64,000 bases of DNA from Betaproteobacteria bacterium (GTDB taxonomy: Bacteria; Pseudomonadota; Gammaproteobacteria; Burkholderiales; Rhodocyclaceae): positions 1 to 64,000 of the forward strand of contig VGHJ01000005.1 of NCBI GenBank assembly GCA_016868295.1, written 5' to 3'. The notes beneath the pieces were generated by a model that was given only the letters and a program-made list of their open reading frames with translations, was not told where the DNA came from and made no database searches. The position numbers and the translations under genes were made by a program. Positions 9,865 to 21,090 of this stretch are shown here, piece after piece. Position 1 is the stretch's first letter; every line of letters begins with the position of its first letter.

Positions 9865-9888
9865 GCCGTCCTGCCAATGCCGACTTGC
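9865..9888 (+). repeat. GCCGT-N12-GACTT dispersed motif, subfamily A copy 4
   Basis: GCCGTCCTGCCAATGCCGACTTGC. Confidence 0.75.
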
Positions 9889-9969
9889 CGAAATGGCTAA
9901 AACTGGAGCCGTAACTAGCTGTTATTTATTGAGCTATTGGACTAAATCAGACTTGTTTGGAGGGGTTGC

Positions 9970-10058
9970 TGGTGCCCGGAGCCGGAATCGAACCGGCATG
10001 ACCGTTGCCGGTCGAGGGATTTTAAGTCCCTTGCGTCTACCAATTTCGCCATCCGGGC
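9970..10058 (-). tRNA. tRNA-Leu (anticodon TAA)
   Basis: rc GCCCGGATGGCGAAATTGGTAGACGCAAGGGACTTAAAATCCCTCG...GGTTCGATTCCGGCTCCGGGCACCA. Confidence 0.95.
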
Positions 10059-10082
10059 GCTGAAGGCTGCAACGAAAAGGGT

Positions 10083-10156
10083 TGGAGGCGGGGGTCGGAA
10101 TCGAACCGGCGTAGACGGCTTTGCAGGCCGCTGCATAACCACTTTGCTACCCCGCC
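10083..10156 (-). tRNA. tRNA-Cys (anticodon GCA)
   Basis: rc GGCGGGGTAGCAAAGTGGTTATGCAGCGGCCTGCAAAGCCGTCTACGCCGGTTCGATTCCGACCCCCGCCTCCA. Confidence 0.95.
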
Positions 10157-10183
10157 GCGGAATGACCGGGCTTGAAGACAAAA

Positions 10184-10210
10184 GGGGAAAGCCCTGTTTG
10201 CGCTTTCCCC
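10184..10210 (-). terminator. 9-bp hairpin plus T-run between tRNA-Gly and tRNA-Cys
   Basis: GGGGAAAGC (10184-10192) / GCTTTCCCC (10202-10210); on minus strand followed by TTTTGTC. Confidence 0.6.
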
Positions 10211-10216
10211 GGAATC

Positions 10217-10292
10217 TGGAGCGGGAAAGGAGTCTCGAACTCCCGACCTCAACCTTGGCAAGGTTGCGCTCTACCAACTGAGCTATTCCCGC
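10217..10292 (-). tRNA. tRNA-Gly (anticodon GCC)
   Basis: rc GCGGGAATAGCTCAGTTGGTAGAGCGCAACCTTGCCAAGGTTGAGGTCGGGAGTTCGAGACTCCTTTCCCGCTCCA. Confidence 0.96.
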
Positions 10293-10350
10293 GGAACAGG
10301 CGTGCATTATAGCGGCGCTTCCTCCTGTGTCAAGCAAACCCGTCCTGCCC

Positions 10351-10920
10351 TCAAACCCTGTCTGCAATATGCGGCCATGCCATCCGCAAGTAGTACGCCA
10401 TCGACCACAAGGTGAGCAGCGCCGCGAGGTAGATCAACCAGGTGCCGACGCGCTGCGGATCGAACAAGGGTATCGGATCGTGGTAGAGCAGCATCGGTAT
10501 CGCGACCATCTGACTGGATGTCTTGACCCTGCCCAACAGAGAAACCGCAACGCTCCGAGCGGCGCCGATCTTGGCCATCCACTCGCGCAGGGCCGATATG
10601 GCGATTTCGCGACCGATAATGATGATGGCGATGATGGCATCCGTGCGATCGAGTTGGACCAGGATGATGAGCGCCGCTGCGACCATCAGCTTGTCGGCAA
10701 CGGGGTCGAGGAAGGCGCCGAAGGAGGAAGTCTGTTGCAGCGTGCGCGCGAGATAACCGTCGAGCCAGTCGGTCACGGCCGCAACGACGAAGATGACCGT
10801 TGCGGCGAAGTTCTGCTCGTGCGGCGTCAGCCAGTCATGCGGCGCGTAGAAGACACCGACAAAAAGCGGGATCAGGACAATGCGGCCCCAGGTCAGCAGG
10901 TTGGGAATGTTGAGTGGCAT
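10351..10920 (-). CDS. pgsA: CDP-diacylglycerol-glycerol-3-phosphate 3-phosphatidyltransferase
   Basis: MPLNIPNLLTWGRIVLIPLFVGVFY...DWLDGYLARTLQQTSSFGAFLDPVADKL. Confidence 0.92.
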   Translation of the reverse strand: MPLNIPNLLTWGRIVLIPLFVGVFYAPHDWLTPHEQNFAATVIFVVAAVTDWLDGYLARTLQQTSSFGAFLDPVADKLMVAAALIILVQLDRTDAIIAIIIIGREIAISALREWMAKIGAARSVAVSLLGRVKTSSQMVAIPMLLYHDPIPLFDPQRVGTWLIYLAALLTLWSMAYYLRMAWPHIADRV

Positions 10921-10937
10921 CGTCGCTGGGCGTGTCG

Positions 10938-12734
10938 TCAGTGGAGGCGATTGTAAATCTCTTCCGCAAGTTTGCGGCCGATTCCTTCGATTCGGCATAG
11001 ATCCTCGACGGTGGCCGCACGCACCCCCTGCAAACCGCCGAATTGCGCCAGCAGGCGCTTGCGCCTGGCCGGTCCGACACCGGGAATGTTCTCGAGGCGC
11101 GACCGGTTGCGCGTCTTCGCGCGGCGCGCTCTGTGTCCGGCGATGGCAAAGCGGTGCGCTTCGTCGCGAATCTGCTGGATGAGATGCAGGGCCGGGTCGT
11201 CGGGTGGCAAGTGCAGTGCGGCATCCGCCCCGGGCAAGAGGAGGGTTTCGAGTCCCGGCTTGCGTTCCTCCCCCTTGGCCACGCCAACGATGGCGAGATC
11301 GCCCAACCCGAGTTCGGAGAGAATGTCTCTCGCGGCGCCGACCTGCCCCTTGCCCCCGTCGATCAGGACGAGGTCGGGGCGTACGCCCTCCCCCGCCGCC
11401 ACCTTTTCGTAACGGCGCATGAGCGACTGCCGCATCGCCGCGTAGTCGTCGCCGGGCGTGATCCCGTCTATGTTGTAGCGCCGGTATTCGGCATTCCTCA
11501 TGGCGCCGTCGATGCACACGACGCACGAGGCGACGGTCGCTTCGCCCAGGGTATGGCTGATGTCGAAGCACTCGATGCGGCGCAAGGGCTCGGCTGGGCC
11601 GAGCGCCTCGCGCAAGCGCTCGAGGCGTCCTTCGGCATGGGCTTGCTGCGTCCTCTGCGCCTCGATGGCATGGCGCGCATTGCGTTCCGCCATGGCCAGC
11701 CAGGCACGCTGCGCTTCGTTGCGTGGCGACTGCAAGGCGACCGCATGACCCGCCAGGGCGGTGAGCGTTGCCTCGATCTCGCGGCCCGCTGCCAAGCTGG
11801 CGATAATGCGCGCGGGCGCGGGATGATCGGCGTAATGCTGCCCAAGGAAGGCCATCAGGGCCTCTTCAGGCGAGCAGTCCTGGGCGTTGTGTGGAAAGTG
11901 TGCCTTGTCGCCGAGATGCCGCCCGCCGCGCACCATGGCGTGATTGATGACCAGCAGGCCGCCGTCGGCCACCGCGACAACGATGTCCGCATCCTCCTCC
12001 CGCGCGCTTTCAGCATACTGTCTATGCAGCACTTTCTGCAGGGAGCGGATCTGATCGCGCAGCGCTGCCGCCTTCTCGAAATGCAGCTGGTCCGACTCCG
12101 TCTGCATGGCCTCGGTAAGCCGCTCGATGACCTCGCCGTGCCGGCCCTTGAGGAACATCTCGGCAAGACGCACGTCGGCGGAATAATCGATCTCGGAAAT
12201 CCGCCCGACGCAGGGCGCGCTGCAGCGCCCGATCTGGTGCAGCAGGCAGGGCCGCGAGCGGTTCTGGTACACCGCGTTCTCGCAAGTGCGCAGCAGGAAG
12301 ACGCGCTGCAGGAGGTGGATGCTCTCGCGCACCGCCTGCGCGTTCGGGAAGGGGCCGAAATAGCGCGCGCCCTTGTCGAAGGCGCCGCGGTGGAAGGCGA
12401 TGCGCGGACAGGCGTCGGCCGACAGCGCGATGTAGGGATAGGACTTGTCGTCGCGGAAGAGAATGTTGTATTTCGGCGCCAGGCTCTTGATGAGGTTGTT
12501 CTCGAGGATCAGTGCCTCGGCTTCCGAACGCGTCACCGTCACCTCGACGCCGGCCACCTGCCCGACCATGAGCCGGATGCGCGGACTGAGATCGGATTTC
12601 TGGAAGTAGGAAGCGACGCGTTTCCTCAGCGCTTTCGCCTTGCCGACATAGAGCACCCTGCCCTCGGCATCCAGCATGCGGTAAACCCCGGGTTCCTCGG
12701 GCAGGGAACGGATCAGGGCCTTGCTGTCGAGCAT
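10938..12734 (-). CDS. uvrC: Excinuclease ABC subunit C
   Basis: LPEEPGVYRMLDAEGRVLYVGKAKALRKRVASYF; C-terminal HhH; start MLDSK at 12734. Confidence 0.95.
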   Translation of the reverse strand: MLDSKALIRSLPEEPGVYRMLDAEGRVLYVGKAKALRKRVASYFQKSDLSPRIRLMVGQVAGVEVTVTRSEAEALILENNLIKSLAPKYNILFRDDKSYPYIALSADACPRIAFHRGAFDKGARYFGPFPNAQAVRESIHLLQRVFLLRTCENAVYQNRSRPCLLHQIGRCSAPCVGRISEIDYSADVRLAEMFLKGRHGEVIERLTEAMQTESDQLHFEKAAALRDQIRSLQKVLHRQYAESAREEDADIVVAVADGGLLVINHAMVRGGRHLGDKAHFPHNAQDCSPEEALMAFLGQHYADHPAPARIIASLAAGREIEATLTALAGHAVALQSPRNEAQRAWLAMAERNARHAIEAQRTQQAHAEGRLERLREALGPAEPLRRIECFDISHTLGEATVASCVVCIDGAMRNAEYRRYNIDGITPGDDYAAMRQSLMRRYEKVAAGEGVRPDLVLIDGGKGQVGAARDILSELGLGDLAIVGVAKGEERKPGLETLLLPGADAALHLPPDDPALHLIQQIRDEAHRFAIAGHRARRAKTRNRSRLENIPGVGPARRKRLLAQFGGLQGVRAATVEDLCRIEGIGRKLAEEIYNRLH

Positions 12735-12736
12735 GG

Positions 12737-13372
12737 TCAGAGGTCGCTGCGGATCGCGTCGAAGACGGCGTGGAAGGCCCGTTCGGTCAGCCGGCCTGTC
12801 TGCGTGTTGTAGCGGCTGCAGTGGTAGCTGTCGTGCAGGATGCGCCCGTCCGGCAGGGCATGGCGCGCGCCGTGGGCGAACTTGCAGGCGCTGCGCTGCA
12901 AAGTCAGTGCCTGCAGCACGGCGTTGTGCGCCACCAGACCGAGGGCGAGGATGACGCGCGCTTCCGGCGCCGCCGCCAGTTCCTCGGTCAGATAGCGGTT
13001 GCAGGTCCTGATTTCCACGGTTTCCGGCTTGTTCTCCGGCGGCACGCATTTCACGGCGTTGGTGATGCGGCATCCTTCGAGTCGCAGCCCGTCGTCCGCC
13101 GAAACGGATTCGGGCCGGCTGGCGAAGCCGTAGCGATGCAGGGTCGAGTACAGCAGCACGCCGGCGAAGTCGCCGGTGAACGGACGGCCGGTACGGTTGG
13201 CGCCGTTGTAGCCCGGCGCCAGGCCGACGATGAGCAGTCGCGCCTCGGGGTCGCCGAACGGCGGCACCGGCCGTGCGAAAAAGTCAGGCTGCGCGGCACG
13301 GCAATCCGCCAGGAAGCCCGCCAGACGCGGGCAGGCGCGGCATTCCGTGAGGGGCGTGGCGGCGGTCGGCAT
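12737..13372 (-). CDS. Uracil-DNA glycosylase, family 5-like
   Basis: CRACPRLAGFLADCR, LLIVGLAPGYNGANRTGRPFTGDFAG, NAVKCVPPENKP. Confidence 0.8.
   Translation of the reverse strand: MPTAATPLTECRACPRLAGFLADCRAAQPDFFARPVPPFGDPEARLLIVGLAPGYNGANRTGRPFTGDFAGVLLYSTLHRYGFASRPESVSADDGLRLEGCRITNAVKCVPPENKPETVEIRTCNRYLTEELAAAPEARVILALGLVAHNAVLQALTLQRSACKFAHGARHALPDGRILHDSYHCSRYNTQTGRLTERAFHAVFDAIRSDL
13279..13302 (-). repeat. GCCGT-N12-GACTT dispersed motif, subfamily B copy 1
   Basis: rc GCCGTGCCGCGCAGCCTGACTTTT. Confidence 0.6.
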
Positions 13373-13375
13373 GCC

Positions 13376-14410
13376 TTATGACTTCACCGCCGCGAGCACG
13401 TCCAGCGCACGCCGATAGGCCGGCTCGCTCTGCAACGCCTCCATCGACGGCGCCGGCGCGGCGGGCAGCAGCTTCTCGAGGCGACGCGCGGAAGCCGGGT
13501 CGTGCCGCGGGCGCCATGCGCGCAGCAGTTGTCTGGCCGCGGCCGGGTTGTTGCACACCAGCACCATGTCGCAGCCGGCGGCGAGGGCGGCCTCGGCGCG
13601 TTCGACATAGCCGCCGGCGACGCTGGCGCCCTCCATCGACAAATCGTCGCTGAAGATGACGCCGTCGAAGCCGAGCTCGCCGCGCAGCACGTAGCGCAGC
13701 CAGTAGGCGGAAAAGCCGGCCGGGAGGGGATCAAGCCTGTCATAGACGACATGCGCCGGCATGACGGCGGCGAGACCCATCCTGCGGTGGTCGCGATAGG
13801 GCGCCAGATCCGGATACAGCGCCTGTACCGGCCGCGTGTCGACCGGGATCGCCACGTGGGAATCGGCGGCGACGAAGCCGTGGCCGGGGAAATGCTTGCC
13901 GACGTTGGCCATGCCGGCGCGGCGCAGACCGGCGATGAGGGCGCCGGCGAGCGCCGTCACCGCGGCGGGCTCATGATGGAAGGCACGGTTGCCGATGATC
14001 TCGCTGCTGCCATGGTCGAGGTCGAGCACCGGCGTGAAGCTGAGATCGATGCCGCCGGTGCGCAGTTCGCCGGCCAGCACGTAGCCGGCACACTCGGCCG
14101 TCTCCAGCGCGCGGGCGGGATCAGTGTCCCATAGCGTGCCGAGCGCGCGCATCGGGGGCAGCACGGTGAAGCCGTGACGGAAGCGCTGCACGCGGCCGCC
14201 TTCGTGGTCGATGGCGATCAGCAGCGGCGGCTGGCGCAGGGAATGGATATGACTAGTCAGTTCCTGCAGGACGGCGAGTGACTCGAAGTTGCGCTTGAAG
14301 AGGATGACGCCGCCGACGAGCGGATGCTGCAGAGCCTCGCGTTCCTCGTCGGTCAGACGCGGCCCCTCGACGTCGAGCATGAGCGGGCCGAGGGGCAACG
14401 GAACCGTCAT
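13376..14410 (-). CDS. nagZ: Beta-N-acetylhexosaminidase
   Basis: LLIAIDHEGGRVQRFR, NVGKHFPGHGFVAADSH, GFDGVIFSDDLSMEGA. Confidence 0.92.
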   Translation of the reverse strand: MTVPLPLGPLMLDVEGPRLTDEEREALQHPLVGGVILFKRNFESLAVLQELTSHIHSLRQPPLLIAIDHEGGRVQRFRHGFTVLPPMRALGTLWDTDPARALETAECAGYVLAGELRTGGIDLSFTPVLDLDHGSSEIIGNRAFHHEPAAVTALAGALIAGLRRAGMANVGKHFPGHGFVAADSHVAIPVDTRPVQALYPDLAPYRDHRRMGLAAVMPAHVVYDRLDPLPAGFSAYWLRYVLRGELGFDGVIFSDDLSMEGASVAGGYVERAEAALAAGCDMVLVCNNPAAARQLLRAWRPRHDPASARRLEKLLPAAPAPSMEALQSEPAYRRALDVLAAVKS

Positions 14411-14793
14411 GCCTCCCCCTCGGTTTCGACCACGACGAAGGCCAAGGCGGTGTCGGTTTCGTCGCTCAGGCTGAGATGGGCGCGCAGGCGCCTCGACCGC
14501 ATCCAGTCGGCCAGCGGCGGCGCGAATTCGAAGCTGGGGCGGCCGATGCCGTCGCTCGCCACGGCGATGTTGTGCAGCGTGGCCGGATCGCGCAGGCCGA
14601 GGCCGAGCGCCTTGCCCAGCGCCTCCTTGGCGGCGAAGCGCTTGGCCAGGAAGGCGGCCGGCTTCGGCGCCTGACGGTAGCGCTCCATTTCGGACGAAGC
14701 CAGCAGCTTGGCGGCGGCGCGCTCGCCGTGCGCATCGAGCATCCGCTCGAGGCGCGCGATGGCGACGACGTCGGTGCCGACGCCGTGGATCAC
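14407..14793 (-). CDS. acpS: Holo-ACP synthase
   Basis: [18 protein letters not shown]...[20 protein letters not shown] start. Confidence 0.92.
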   Translation of the reverse strand: MIHGVGTDVVAIARLERMLDAHGERAAAKLLASSEMERYRQAPKPAAFLAKRFAAKEALGKALGLGLRDPATLHNIAVASDGIGRPSFEFAPPLADWMRSRRLRAHLSLSDETDTALAFVVVETEGEA

Positions 14794-15515
14794 CGCCGCG
14801 CCTCCAGCATCAGCTGCTTCATGCGGCGCACCGCCTCCTGCCAGCCGCAGAAGATGGCCTCGGCGACGATGGCATGGCCGATATTGAGTTCGACGATCTC
14901 GGGTATGGCCGCCAACGGCTTGACGTTCCCGTAGTGCAGGCCGTGGCCGGCATTCACCTTGAAGCCGAGCTGGCGGGCATAGCGTGCCGCCCGGGCGACG
15001 CGCTCCAGCTCCTCGCGGATTTCCGCCGCCTCCTCGGCCTCGGCATAGCGGCCGGTGTGGATCTCGATGGCCGGCACGCCGCACTCCCGGGCGGCGTCGA
15101 TCTGGCGCGCGTCGGCGTCGATGAAGAGGGAGACGCGGATGCCGGCCTCGGCTGCCGCCCGGCAGGCGGCGCGCACGCGCTCGAATTCGGCGATGACGTC
15201 GAGGCCGCCTTCGGTGGTGAGCTCCTGGCGCCGCTCCGGAACGTAGCAAATATCGTGCGGACGGATGCGCAGGGCGAAGGCCACCATCTCCTCGGTGACG
15301 GCGGCCTCCAGGTTCATGCGCGTCCTCAGTTGCCCGCGCAGGACCTCGACGTCGCGGTCCTGGATGTGGCGGCGGTCCTCGCGCAGGTGCAGGGTGATGA
15401 GGTCTGCCCCGCTCTCCTCGGCCAACAGGGCCGCGCGAACGGGATCGGGGTAGGTCGTGCCGCGCGCCTGGCGCAGCGTCGCCACGTGGTCGATGTTGAC
15501 GCCAAGTTCAATCAC
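14790..15515 (-). CDS. pdxJ: Pyridoxine 5'-phosphate synthase
   Basis: [28 protein letters not shown]...[17 protein letters not shown] start. Confidence 0.94.
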   Translation of the reverse strand: MIELGVNIDHVATLRQARGTTYPDPVRAALLAEESGADLITLHLREDRRHIQDRDVEVLRGQLRTRMNLEAAVTEEMVAFALRIRPHDICYVPERRQELTTEGGLDVIAEFERVRAACRAAAEAGIRVSLFIDADARQIDAARECGVPAIEIHTGRYAEAEEAAEIREELERVARAARYARQLGFKVNAGHGLHYGNVKPLAAIPEIVELNIGHAIVAEAIFCGWQEAVRRMKQLMLEARR

Positions 15516-16240
15516 AATTCCTGCAACTCCATGAAGACGCGGCGCGAACTCAATCGCTGCCCGCCAAGGTAATGATTTATCAGCATGCGCATGAGCTGCT
15601 TGCACTGCGCGAGCGTTTCGGCCTCGCTGAAGTCGTCCTGTGCGATGGCCAGCAACGCCCGCCCGGAGAAGGATTCGGCCTCGCCCGCCTCCGCGCCCCG
15701 GAGCACCGCCCCACGCTCGAGGACGTAAGCGTAGCGCTTTTGCGGGTCCACCGGCTGCCCGCTGTCCGCCTCGCGGTCCAGCGTGAGGCCGTAGCCCACT
15801 TCCTTCAGCAGCGTCTTCTCGAAGCGCCGCAGCGAGGCCTGGCCCGGCTCGCCGTCCGCCAGGGCATGCACCGCCTCGGCATAGGACTGGAACAGGGCCG
15901 GGTGCGCATCCTCGCGCGGCAGCAGCTTGAGCAGCAGTTCGTTCATGTAATAGCCGAGCAGCAGCGCCTGCGCCTGCAGCAGCGGTTGGCCACCGAGCCA
16001 TTCGACCTTGGCCAGGGTGCGCATCTCGCCCTGACCGAACCAGCCCAACTCGAGCGGCTGGAAGGCCATCAGCAACCCTCGCATCGCCGAGCGCGGCCGA
16101 CGGGCGCCGCGCGCCACCAGTGCGACCCGGCCATGGTCGCGGCTGAAGGCTTCGACGATCAGGCTGGTTTCACGGAAGGCATGGGTGTGCAGGACATAGG
16201 CCGCTTGCTCATCCACTCTGCCCTTTCCCGTTCCGCTCAT
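15512..16240 (-). CDS. recO: DNA repair protein RecO
   Basis: [38 protein letters not shown]. Confidence 0.9.
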   Translation of the reverse strand: MSGTGKGRVDEQAAYVLHTHAFRETSLIVEAFSRDHGRVALVARGARRPRSAMRGLLMAFQPLELGWFGQGEMRTLAKVEWLGGQPLLQAQALLLGYYMNELLLKLLPREDAHPALFQSYAEAVHALADGEPGQASLRRFEKTLLKEVGYGLTLDREADSGQPVDPQKRYAYVLERGAVLRGAEAGEAESFSGRALLAIAQDDFSEAETLAQCKQLMRMLINHYLGGQRLSSRRVFMELQEL

Positions 16241-17130
16241 TCGTAGCCCAGGCTCTTCAGCGCACGCTCGTCGTCGGCCCAGCCGCCCTTGACCTTGACC
16301 CAGACTTCCAGAAACACCTTGCCGCCAAGGAGTTTCTCCAGATCGCGCCGTGCGTCGCTGGCAATGGCCTTCAGTTGTTCGCCGCCCTTGCCGATGACGA
16401 TGGCCTTGTGCGCCGGCTTGTCCACGATGATCGCCGCGTTGATCCGCCGCAGTTCGCCTTCCTCCTCGAAGCGCTCGATCTCCACGGTCATGCCGTAGGG
16501 CAGTTCATCGCCGAGGCGCCGGAACAGCTTCTCGCGCAGGAATTCCGCAGCCAGAAAGCGCTCGCTGCGGTCGGTCAGGTCATCCTCGCCGAAGAGCGGC
16601 GCCGCCTCGGGCAGATGGCGCGCTGCCGCGTCGAGCAGTTCCTTCCCGCCATCGCCCTTGGCGGCGCACACCGGGACGATCTCGGCGAAAGGAAAGGCCT
16701 TCGCCATGTCGGCCATGAATGGCAGCAGGCGTTTCTTGTCGGCAAGGCGGTCGATTTTGTTGATCACCAGCAGCACCGTCTTGTCCGGCGGAATCATGGC
16801 CAGGATGCGCTTGTCGTCCTCGTTGAAGCGCCCCGCCTCGATCACCAGCAGGACGGCATCGACGTCGTCGAGCACCTGGGACACGCCGCGGTTCATCAGG
16901 CGATTAAGCGCGTTCTTGTGCCGCATCTGGAAACCCGGCGTGTCGACGAAGATGAACTGCTCGCCTGGCCGCGTCAGCACGCCAGTGATGCGGTGGCGCG
17001 TCGTCTGCGCCTTGCGAGACACGATGCTGATCTTCTGCCCGATCAGATGGTTGAGCAGCGTCGACTTGCCCACGTTCGGCCGGCCGACGATGGCCAGATG
17101 GCCGCAGCGGTATTTTTTCTGCGCGCTCAT
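16237..17130 (-). CDS. era: GTPase Era
   Basis: [39 protein letters not shown]. Confidence 0.96.
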   Translation of the reverse strand: MSAQKKYRCGHLAIVGRPNVGKSTLLNHLIGQKISIVSRKAQTTRHRITGVLTRPGEQFIFVDTPGFQMRHKNALNRLMNRGVSQVLDDVDAVLLVIEAGRFNEDDKRILAMIPPDKTVLLVINKIDRLADKKRLLPFMADMAKAFPFAEIVPVCAAKGDGGKELLDAAARHLPEAAPLFGEDDLTDRSERFLAAEFLREKLFRRLGDELPYGMTVEIERFEEEGELRRINAAIIVDKPAHKAIVIGKGGEQLKAIASDARRDLEKLLGGKVFLEVWVKVKGGWADDERALKSLGYE

Positions 17131-17798
17131 TTCGCGCCCGTCTGTTCGATTGCATGCCTGGCGGCTTCCTGTTCGGCAGCACGCCGGCTCGGCCCGCGAC
17201 CGGTAGTGGCGATGCCGAGTTCAGGGATCAGGCACTCGACTTCGAATTCCTGGGCGTGGGCTTCCCCGCGCGTAGCGCGCAGTTGGTATTGCGGCAAGGC
17301 CAGCCTGCGTCCCTGCAGGAATTCCTGCAATGCGGTCTTGGCATCCTTGCCGGTATGGAGGGGATCAAGATTGGTTAGGAAGGGTTCATAGAGTTGGAGG
17401 ATCGTCTGCCGGGTTCGCTCAAACCCGCCATCGATGAAAACCGCCCCGAATAGTGCCTCCAGAGCGTCGGCGAGGATCGAAGGCCGGCGAAACCCGCCGC
17501 TTTTCAATTCCCCCTCTCCCAGGCGCAACTGTTCACCCAAGCCGAAGCGCTGGGCTATTTCCGCCAGGGTCTCCTGGCGCACCAGATTGGCGCGCAGGCG
17601 GGACAAGTCACCCTCACGCACCTCGGCAAAGCGTTCATATAATGCTTGAGCGATAACGCAATTGAGCACGCTATCACCGAGAAACTCCAGGCGCTCATTG
17701 TGCGAGGCGCCAAAACTTCGATGAGTCAACGCCTGGGCCAGGATGTCCCTGTTTCGGAAGACGTAACCAACCGCCTGCTCAATCGACGGTACGTTCAT
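17127..17798 (-). CDS. rnc: Ribonuclease III
   Basis: [24 protein letters not shown]...[17 protein letters not shown]. Confidence 0.96.
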   Translation of the reverse strand: MNVPSIEQAVGYVFRNRDILAQALTHRSFGASHNERLEFLGDSVLNCVIAQALYERFAEVREGDLSRLRANLVRQETLAEIAQRFGLGEQLRLGEGELKSGGFRRPSILADALEALFGAVFIDGGFERTRQTILQLYEPFLTNLDPLHTGKDAKTALQEFLQGRRLALPQYQLRATRGEAHAQEFEVECLIPELGIATTGRGPSRRAAEQEAARHAIEQTGAK

Positions 17799-17809
17799 TC
17801 ACCAGCAGC

Positions 17810-18181
17810 TCAATCGACCCGGCGCTTGCTGCCGGAACTGCTTCCGGCGTAATCGATGCAGATGCTGACGTTGCCGGCAATTTGGATCTTCTTCGCATAT
17901 TCGAAGGAAATAACCAGTTGGTTGCCCTCCTTAGTCACATCCAGATCTGCGCCGCTAATGCTGGGGGTTTCATCGACCGTTGCTAGTCGGTCATAGGCGT
18001 TGCGCACCTCTGCAACCGTTGCTGCGCCGCTGTGGGCGATGGTCTTGATGTGATTGATGACTGTGTAGTACTCGATGATTGAAGGTGTCACCTTCATGCC
18101 TATGACGGCAACGCCAATTACGACCGCGCTGACCAGGATCAGGCCTATTAGACTCAAACCTCTCTGCTGTTTCCTCATCAT
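17810..18181 (-). CDS. DUF4845-type membrane protein
   Basis: MRKQQRGLSLIGLILVSAVVIGVAVIGMKVTPSIIEYYTV; conserved position between lepB and rnc. Confidence 0.75.
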   Translation of the reverse strand: MMRKQQRGLSLIGLILVSAVVIGVAVIGMKVTPSIIEYYTVINHIKTIAHSGAATVAEVRNAYDRLATVDETPSISGADLDVTKEGNQLVISFEYAKKIQIAGNVSICIDYAGSSSGSKRRVD

Positions 18182-18191
18182 TCTGCGCCCC

Positions 18192-18980
18192 TTAGTGGAA
18201 GCTGCCGATACGATTCAAGTCGCCGAAATTGAACCAGATCATGAACGCCTTCCCTACTATGTTCTGATCAGGGACGAATCCCCAAACCCTGCTGTCGCTG
18301 CTTGCATCGCGATTGTCACCCATGACAAAGTAGTGTCCTATTGGCACTTCGCAGGTCACGCCGGCACTATTGTAGATGCATTTTTCACGACCAAGAAAAT
18401 GCATGGCCTGGGTAATAAATGCCGGCGCATCCTTGTCCAATATTATTCTATGCTCGTGATTTCCCAACTTTTCCAGATACTGCGATGAGTAATAAAGGCG
18501 CTCGGGATGCAGATAATCCGGCTGCTTGGCGACCGTCACTTCGTTCCCATTAATGAACAACCTTTTGTTCTGCCAGGCAACCTTGTCGCCGGGAAGCCCG
18601 ACAACCCGTTTGATGTAGTCGAGCGAAGGATCCTCAGGGTAGCGAAAGACCATCACGTCGCCCCGTTGCGGCGCATTCAGGTCCAGCACCTTCTTGTTGA
18701 TGACCGGCAGGCGAATTCCATAGGTGTATTTGTTGACCAGAATGAAGTCGCCCACCAGCAGCGTGGGGATCATCGAGCCTGACGGTATCTTGAATGGCTC
18801 GACCAGAAAGGACCGCAGCAGGAAAACGACCAGAATGACCGGAAAGAAACTGGCACCGTATTCCACCCACCAGGGCTCCTTGTCCTCCGGCTTGCGTCGC
18901 TTCTTCATCACCGCCACATCGAAGAGCCAAATGGCACCGGTGGCCAGCGTGAGCAGAAACAGGATCAGGGCGAAATTCAA
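18192..18980 (-). CDS. lepB: Signal peptidase I
   Basis: FLVEPFKIPSGSMIPTLLVGDFILVNKYTYG...GHYFVMGDNRDASSDSR; probable TTG start at 18980. Confidence 0.92.
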   Translation of the reverse strand: MNFALILFLLTLATGAIWLFDVAVMKKRRKPEDKEPWWVEYGASFFPVILVVFLLRSFLVEPFKIPSGSMIPTLLVGDFILVNKYTYGIRLPVINKKVLDLNAPQRGDVMVFRYPEDPSLDYIKRVVGLPGDKVAWQNKRLFINGNEVTVAKQPDYLHPERLYYSSQYLEKLGNHEHRIILDKDAPAFITQAMHFLGREKCIYNSAGVTCEVPIGHYFVMGDNRDASSDSRVWGFVPDQNIVGKAFMIWFNFGDLNRIGSFH

Positions 18981-18991
18981 GGGGTTCCTTC

Positions 18992-20788
<1,797 letters not shown>

Positions 20789-20791
20789 GGA

Positions 20792-20818
20792 AAAAAGGGT
20801 GCCGAGAGCACCCTTTTT
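20792..20818. terminator. Bidirectional hairpin between grx and lepA
   Basis: AAAAAGGGTGC-cgaga-GCACCCTTTTT. Confidence 0.8.
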
Positions 20819-20838
20819 CAGCTTCGAAAGGGGAAATT

Positions 20839-21090
20839 TTACCGGAAATTCAGTAAATAAGCACGAACCGCGGCCTCATCGAGATGGTAATGGCACAGCT
20901 CCTTGCCCTCGCCCATGACGACCGGCACCCTCGCTCCATGCAGGGGCTCGAATTCCGGCTGTTCATCTACGTCGATAAGCTCGATATCCGCGCCAAGATC
21001 CTGGCAGAGCGGCCTCAGCCTCGCCATCAATTCGTCGCACAGATGGCACCAGGCCCGGCTGAAGACGGTCAAACGCGGCCTATTTGTCAC
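20839..21090 (-). CDS. Glutaredoxin family protein
   Basis: [19 protein letters not shown]. Confidence 0.8.
   Translation of the reverse strand: MTNRPRLTVFSRAWCHLCDELMARLRPLCQDLGADIELIDVDEQPEFEPLHGARVPVVMGEGKELCHYHLDEAAVRAYLLNFR

Noticed and set aside
13145-13188. AAGTC-N12-ACGGC match in the uracil-DNA glycosylase gene
   Set aside because: Only the 10 anchor bases match; it encodes the TGRPFTGDFAG motif, so chance or protein constraint is sufficient explanation
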